DNA from: Rhea pennata | Lineage: Eukaryota > Chordata > Aves > Rheiformes > Rheidae | Assembly (NCBI RefSeq): GCF_028389875.1 | Contig: NW_026907681.1 | Span: forward strand, 2,108,001 to 2,172,000 | Direction: 5' to 3' | Length of the DNA stretch: 64,000 nt | Made by a program: the position numbers and the translations under genes | In this document: in pieces, positions 57,864 to 64,000 of the stretch | Layout: each line of letters starts with the position of its first letter | Position numbering within the stretch: the stretch's first letter is position 1 | Notes under the pieces: model-generated | The model's input: only the letters and a program-made list of their open reading frames with translations | The model's database searches: none | Told to the model about the DNA's origin: nothing

Positions 57864-58409
57864 TGTGGAAGCAACCAATAGACACACGGTGTCAAGATGT
57901 TTGTTTATTTCATTTCTGCGCAGAGATGGGTGCTAGGTGATAAATCCACAATGCTGGCACACTTTCTCCCCCTCTTATTCTTGATTTATACACACTTTTC
58001 AGGGAATACTTTATGCAAATCTTTCTATTGGTTACAGTTTCATTACATCAGGTAATCGCTCTGCGCTTGTGCTTTCACATTCCTGTTAATTAGCATTGGA
58101 AGCGAAGAAGAGGTTGTAACATCATTATCTTGTCATTTCCATCTCATTATTCATTTAGGGGTGTCTAGTTTAATATGTTAATAAGCCTTAATGAACCTAA
58201 GGTGAATTCTGGGTTACTCTGACGTTTTTGTCTTACCTCCCCCTCACATTCTTCAAAGCGCTGTGGTTTCATCAAGGTTATTTAGCCAGAGCTCGTTATC
58301 CTTTGCAGTACTGTTTTTCTTTCCGCCTTGTCCTTGAGTCCTGTTAACTATTTGCAAGGTTTTTTCACAGGATTTCTCCAACATTAGTGCTGACTTGCCA
58401 AAGCGGACA
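57864..58409 (-). mobile_element. Solo LTR of an older endogenous retrovirus, minus strand
   Basis: 546 bp that begins TGTCCGC and ends TTCCACA in minus orientation (TG...CA), with GAAATAAAC as poly(A) signal near the 3' end. Flanking bases are CCCGG on the left and CCCAG on the right, a five-base direct repeat with one transition, fitting a target-site duplication. Confidence 0.7.
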
Positions 58410-60004
58410 CCCAGCCACCGGGAACCTAAGTGGCAGAGCAGCAGGGGCGCGGGCGGCTTCTAGCCCTGCTTGTGCCGCAGGCACTGTGACTGCGTTGCCG
58501 GCCCGTACCTGACACTCGCTTCCTCTGCTAGACACCAAGCCAGCATCTCACAGCTCTTCTCGGTGCCACCAGCACTGGGCACGCAGCACCCTGCCTTCTG
58601 CCCTGTGAGGATGAACACACACCGCTGAACTTCCTGGCAAATGGGATCCTGCCCAGTGCGCAGTGCTGCACAGATCACTTGTCCCTGCACATGCCCAGCT
58701 CTCTGTGGCCCAACATGTCCATGTCGCCAGGGGTGCAGTCATGGTCGCAGTTGAACACAGCACTGCAAACTGCTAGCCCCTGCAGGGTCATGGGGGACAT
58801 GATGAGAACAGGACATGCACCTGGTAGTCCTACACTGGCTACAGAGGGGACGGGGCACCCCATGTGCTTCTCCATCTCTGCATGGGTGCCAGCCCTTGCA
58901 AGCTGCCTGGAGTCAGCAGCTGTTAAGCGTGCCTGCGGTGGCCCTACTCTAGCAGGGCTTTCCTTGGTGTGTCCTCCGGCGTAGACAGTCAACCCTCTTC
59001 TCCATTTCCCTGCATGGGAACTGAGCCAGGGGCAGCTGTGCTCACTAGGATTCCCCACGTCTCTGCATCCGCCAGCAAGCTCCGCTCAGTCTCCACACAT
59101 CTCCCCTCCTGTGATCCCTCACTCAGCAGCCCCCAAAAGTGCCCAAGTCAAGGGATGCAGGCAGATCCCTGCCACAAACTGGTAGCAGCAGAGGAGAGCG
59201 ACAGGCACCAACATCACGTCCATGTGCGTGCAGCTCCGCGCTGACTCTGTCCCGGGGTCCCTGCTGGCAGCTCCAGTTATCTCCACACATCTCTGTAACA
59301 CACCATCCTCTCCATTCCTCTTTCCGGGCCCACCTCACCTCAGGGCAGGTCTCTATCGTCTGCGCAGGGCAGACCTCCACCCACGCAAGGAGGCGGAAGG
59401 TGCTCCCGCCGCAGGAAGCAACCAGCAGAGATCATGCTGTTTGTAGGAAGGCAGAGCTATGCTTTGACAAAGGGTCACACAAGCGTATGCACATGGAGAT
59501 GAGACCACATGCATTCTCATGGAGAGTCACGTGCAGCTGTGCACACATGCATTTGCACATGCATGCACACAGGGGCACACACACACACACACTGGGACAG
59601 TGCACACAGGTTCACACCTGTGCTCATACCACCACGTACGCATGCCTATTCACACAGGGACATGCAAGCCGTGACTTTGCACTGCTGTGGAAAGCACCCC
59701 CTGGCAGCACTTTGCTGAATCTGGAGCTGGTTCTGCAGGCAGCACACAGGGCAGAGCTGCTGTCCCACGTACCCAACAGGCTTGAGCCAACCTTTGCTCT
59801 TTGGAAACGACCAAATCCTGTCGAGAATGGCAGTGGCAGGGAAAAACTCCAGCGCTGAGTCCTCACACCAGGGTCACCACTATCCCCAAATCACCTGCCT
59901 CCTGAAAGCTCCGATCTGCTTCAGTGCAACAGCAAGAAGCATTCTGCCTTCAAAGTCATTTCTCCACGGGTTCTTGCTGCTTTTAATCACAGATTGCTGA
60001 AAGC
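58410..60004. other. No gene recognised
   Basis: A minus-strand cysteine-rich stretch spanning two frames at 58,460-58,780 (NCDHDCTPGDMD; then VICAALRTGQDPICQEVQRC) is curious but unassigned. A CA-rich run lies near 59,574-59,597. Confidence 0.35.
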
Positions 60005-60500
60005 CTGAGGTGGGCAGGAGGTTTGCAGGCCTCTAGTCCACCCCTCTGCTCTAGGCAGCGCTAACTCCACGTAAAGCAGGCTGCTCAGGACCTTGTCCAG
60101 CTATGTCTTGAACCTCTCCAAGAACACAGGGCTCCCGCCTCTCTGGTGCCTCTCCCAGGGCTGCACCACTCTCAGGCACAAGAACAGTTTCCTTTCTACC
60201 AGTCCTAATTGCCCCAGGGGCACCTCAGGCCAGCTGCCTCTCATGCCTTCACTGAGCACCTCTAAGAAGAGTCTGCCTCCATAGCCTCCTCCGGGTGCTG
60301 GATCACTGTCTTAGATCCCCCTTCATTATCCCTTCCTAAGACAGGACAAACGCAGCTCCTTCAGCCTTTCCTCCTACGTTGTGTTCTCCAGCCCTGACCA
60401 CCTTCATGGGCTCTGCTGCACTTGCTCCAGCTTACTGGCAGCTCTCATGGTCCCTGCACAGGGCACTGCATTCCAGATGTGGCCTCACTGTTGCCACCTA
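60005..60500 (-). mobile_element. CR1 LINE 3' region, reverse, older subfamily
   Basis: ACCTCTCCAAGAACACAGGG, GGCACAAGAACAGTTTCCTT, TCTCCAGCCCTGACCACCTT and CATTCCAGATGTGGCCTCAC are typical minus-strand CR1 wording. Confidence 0.85.
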
Positions 60501-61745
60501 GGGGGGATTCATCTGGCTCAACATCTCTGTGAGAAGACTTCTGGGGATAGTGGAAGGCTCCGAGACTCTCTGTCCAAGAGAGGCCATCAGCCAGGTCTGA
60601 CACACTGGCCAGGTGATGCCGGGTGGCGGCTGCAAGCCATGTCCACACTGGCAATGCTCGAGGCCAGCCCAAGCTCTTCCACAGACCAGCTTTGGTAATT
60701 TCAAAAGCACTTGGCCAAAACCACTGCAAACTCATCCTCTCTCTCATGGCACCCCTTGAAAAAGCTAAGATCCTGCCCCAGTGCACCAGGCCATCTCCAC
60801 TCTGGCCACGCAACAGGCCTGGGGCAGCTGCCACATCTGAAAGTGCCCCACCAAAGTCATGCGGTTGCCTCGAAAGACGAAAAGCTGAGAGAGTGCCTCT
60901 CCTCCGCGACAGAGCCCAGCATCAAAGGCACGTTCTTCTTCCCGCTTCTCACTTGTAGAGTCTGGCAAGGTCCAATCTGTTTCCCCTAAGCTTCGGGGCA
61001 ATACAAAGCTGATCTGCCCTCTGCTACAAATAGCTGCAGCTGGCAATAATAGCCCTGGCAAACAAGGGGGTGCATGTCAGAGCTTCCCCTGACCTGATCT
61101 GAGAGTGCCCTCTCCCGCCCTGAACATCCAAAACCACAGAGGCCTGACGCTGCTTGTCAGGGCAGGCAGACCATAGCGCGCCTGCCTGGCTAAGGCCATA
61201 GGTCCCTGCCTGGTGCTACGTGCCAAGCTCCGCTGAGCCTGCCGCACAGCACTGCAAAGGTGACCTAACATGCAGTCCCAATGTGTCTGGGACGCAGCTA
61301 TGGTGGCCTCATCGGGAGCCAAGGACAGTGCTGGGCCTGGAGGAGGGAACACAGGAGTCCCCATGCAGGCAGCGGGGACCACCACACACGACAGCTTCCT
61401 TTGCTGGGTCCATCTGGATGAAGGAGCAGTTGGGAAGCCCTTGCAGAAAGTCTGCTGCTCATCTACTGCTCCAAGAGGCCACCCAAAGCAAGCAAGACAA
61501 GAGAAGGGAGAAAGGAGGGTCAGAGCCTCACCTCGGCAGAAAATAACCTTGAAGGGAGGTTTATCGCTGTCATGGAACCAAGCAGACCTTCAAAGCAAAA
61601 GGATTGAGAGAGAGAGAAAGACAGACAACATGTGAGTTCACGACAGGCCAAGAGCACAACCATGCTAGGGCCTCTGGTGTCCCCAAGAGGGACTTCATGC
61701 ATGCAGCCAGGGCAAAGGGGTTTTCCTGGGAAACGAAGGCTGTAC
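60501..61745. other. No gene recognised; final POLE exons not seen
   Basis: This is where the last POLE exons (second zinc cluster) would be expected. Minus-strand frames here do not resemble them. Confidence 0.4.
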
Positions 61746-63437
61746 CTGCGAGAGGGCAGGGTCCTTGCACAGGTCCAAGTCCCTGCAAAAATTGCACTTC
61801 CTGCGGGTGACTTCAGGGAGCACATAGGAGCGGCAAGGGACCCGAAACTGGGCTTCTTCTGAGAACTCACCCACCTCAATGAGGCGCAGCAGGTCCCGGC
61901 GCAGTTTGTTTACTTGGTTAGTTATACTGGCATCCAGGGACAACACCTACAGGAGACAGTGTTAGGTAAGGCCACCAGCAGAGAAGACAGTCCTCACGGG
62001 GACTCACTCTGATGCGAGTGCTAGCTGGGCAAAACAAACTGATTGTAGAATTGCAACAGATTCTTTTTTAAAAAAGAAAAAAAGAAAAAAAAACACGGCC
62101 CACCCCACTAACCTTGCAGACGTATTTGATGAACTCTAGAGCTGGGTTGTTGAGTGGCAAGTAGGAGCCAGGTAGCACTGAGAACATGTCTGAGGGCTCA
62201 GTGGCATTACGGGAACCAGCCATCTTCTTCTGGATCTTCTGAGTGATGGTGAAGAAGCTCTGCGTGAGCTCGTTGGCCACGTAATCCTGTGAGAAAGTGA
62301 TCACGCTTGGAGAGGAGGAGCAGAGAGAGCTCTTGAGCCATATGGAAGCATACGGGGACAGCAAGGTGGGCAGCTCCCTTCCTGCTGCAGGACTGGCCCA
62401 GCAGTGCTGCACACAGCTCTCCCATGCCTAACTGTGGCTAACCGTACTCACCAGGCATGGCTCCCGTCTCTCCCAATGCCTCCTGGAACACCTGGCTCGT
62501 GGCCCTCCTCTTGATGGGAGCGCTCCCAGGGGCATTGCACCGCAGCTCCTCCTTCATGCTGTGGTACACAGCCACAATGTAGGCTGCAGAGACACGTAAG
62601 AAAAGCTCCAGATGCAGTCCACGATGGGAGAGTGGCACAAGCGCGACTGTGCTTGTCGACTCTCCTGGGGCACCAATGACTAATCAGGAACTAGTGACCT
62701 TCTTCCCCTCTCTGAGAGAGTTCACACTGGTGCTGAAACCACCCAAACAATGATATTTACAGACACGGAGGTGGTTCCTTGTGTACTACATCCAGCACAG
62801 CGCAGTCTTTGACTGTAAGGGGTTCTTTGGATCAACATCAGAACCTCCTCAGTAGCACAGAGAGCTTCAAGAAGCTGTGGGGAATGCTGTGCATATGGCT
62901 TGGGCAGCAGCAGGGTGGGGATAGCTCTACTCACCAGAGGTAACATTCAAAGTAGGACCAGGTGAGCAGCAGACTGCACTCACCAGACACAATCATGAGG
63001 AAGCAGTTCTGACAGGAAGCAGCTTGGGGGAGAAACTGCACAATGTTCCAACTATTCTCTACCAAGTCCTCCACATTTGCTTCTCCATCCTCCTCCTCTT
63101 CTTCCTTATTCTCCTCTTCTTCCTCACTGTCCTCATCCAATACTTGACTCTTGCTAGTGTCCTGCTGGAATGGAGCACAAGCCATGCCCAGGCTTTCGGT
63201 TGGTGATGTCATAGCAATTCCCTATATCCAAACCAATAGCTCCCTGCTCAACTCAACCCACTGCACCCCTGTCTCTGCAGGACTGAGCACTTCCCATCTC
63301 TTACCTCCCCAGAGTGGACGCTAGGATGCACTCTTCCTTTGATACCTTCGTAATTTGCTGGATCCATGCACAGCAGGAATCCCCAGCAGTGGCAGAAGGA
63401 AATAGTCAGAGAGTGGAAGATCTCCTTTGAGTGGATG
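61746..63437 (-). CDS. POLE: POLE, DNA polymerase epsilon catalytic subunit, C-terminal exons (partial, possibly pseudogene)
   Basis: POLE is the leading-strand replicative DNA polymerase of the nucleus; its inactive C-terminal half and zinc clusters bind the accessory subunits. Five minus-strand exons: 63,437-63,305 ([31 protein letters not shown]), 63,164-62,984 (acidic run, then [19 protein letters not shown]), 62,583-62,452 ([15 protein letters not shown]), 62,305-62,113 ([33 protein letters not shown]) and 61,946-61,746 ([20 protein letters not shown], then [13 protein letters not shown] with first-cluster cysteines). Splice sites are GT-AG and phases agree except between the third and fourth exons: one ends with one base of a codon and the next supplies only one, so a base is missing. 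The last ~80 residues with the second zinc cluster are not found to the left. The gene continues off the right edge. Confidence 0.9.
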
Positions 63438-64000
63438 CTGGAGGGAAGAGACTGCAGTCACACACAGTGTTGGCATCTTCCCTAGCTAATAACCTTCTCC
63501 ATGGGAGGCAATGAGGAGCAGGCGATGTTAGCAAGAGAGCAGTTCACTTCTCACATCCAACCATGCTTCAGCGAATGGACTCAGTACAAAAGGCTGCAGA
63601 GCAGTCATTAGCAGAACTAAGGGCTGCAGAGGAATCATACCCACGCTTCAACTGCCTCTTGTGTCAAGACGCCTGTCTTAGCAGCCCACACATCATAGCT
63701 GGGATGCTGAGAGCTACCAGAGTATAAGAGACTGGGTAGAGCGCAACTGCTCACATTCTCCTGAAGGTCTCTTTAGATTGAATCATACAGATATTTTTGG
63801 AATATTTCCCCATACAGCACAGTTAAGGGACAGATCCCTACTCCGGGCATGATGGCGCAAGAACCAGGTGACCTTGTCCGCTTTCTTCCAAAGCTAACTT
63901 TGCAAGAAATGCAGTGCTGAGGACCAAGAAGAGGCAAGAATCAGCATCCTCCTTCCACACCTTGAGCCATGTCTTAGCTCAGCCTCCAGAAGATTATCTC
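63438..64000. other. POLE intron; possible further exon near 63,850-63,930
   Basis: A minus-strand stretch after TTGGTCCTCAG reads KKADKVTWFLRHHAR in one frame but has an upstream stop in that frame and no clear donor. It could be an altered POLE exon or chance. Confidence 0.3.

Noticed and set aside
57664..57887. A zinc-knuckle-like MKSGHIKKHC stretch as a retroviral nucleocapsid remnant
   Set aside because: The cysteine spacing does not fit CX2CX4HX4C, one cysteine is missing, and the strand disagrees with the neighbouring LTR.

Overview
This window looks like bird nuclear DNA. Supporting signs are many CR1 LINE fragments with the typical 3' end, two class I (gammaretrovirus-like) endogenous proviruses, compact multi-exon vertebrate genes with GT-AG introns, a CpG island, and introns built from GC-rich minisatellites as on avian microchromosomes. 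All calls were made by reading the sequence. No alignment or database search was run, and the species cannot be named.

Layout: 1-2.1 kb holds a P2X-receptor first-exon-like sequence (minus strand) and minisatellites. 2,076-8,689 is provirus A (minus strand) with an intact gag reading frame, a pol missing about 2 kb, and a broken env. 8.7-18.6 kb holds an internally deleted LRRC52 copy (plus strand) and a four-exon NUF2 fragment (minus strand). 18,646-27,342 is provirus B (plus strand), of the same family, nearly full length but with many breaks. 27.7-28.9 kb is a CpG island. 29-38 kb has no gene I can name, apart from CR1 pieces and a few unassigned exon-like stretches. 38,591-43,233 is a 13-exon maestro-heat-repeat (MROH) family gene (minus strand) with minisatellites in its introns. 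45.1-49.3 kb is a degenerate array of about 65-bp units in two opposite orientations. 49.5-60.5 kb is a graveyard of CR1 LINEs and old LTRs. 61.7-63.4 kb holds five exons of the C-terminal part of POLE (minus strand).

The proviruses share TG...CA LTRs, a primer site matching tRNA-His, gag and pol in one frame separated by UAG with a stem-like element after it (a gammaretroviral readthrough arrangement), one CCHC zinc knuckle, and a gamma-type Env. They lie in opposite orientation about 10 kb apart and neither has a clean target-site duplication.

Several host gene pieces look broken: NUF2 has an in-frame TGA and lacks both ends, LRRC52 lacks most of its leucine-rich repeats, POLE has a one-base phase mismatch at a splice junction and no final exons, and the MROH gene has a one-base frame problem in one exon. 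The region therefore reads as a mosaic of partial gene copies invaded by retroelements. I did not find a clearly new biological system. The most unusual points are the provirus pair, the mosaic of gene fragments and the bidirectional minisatellite.
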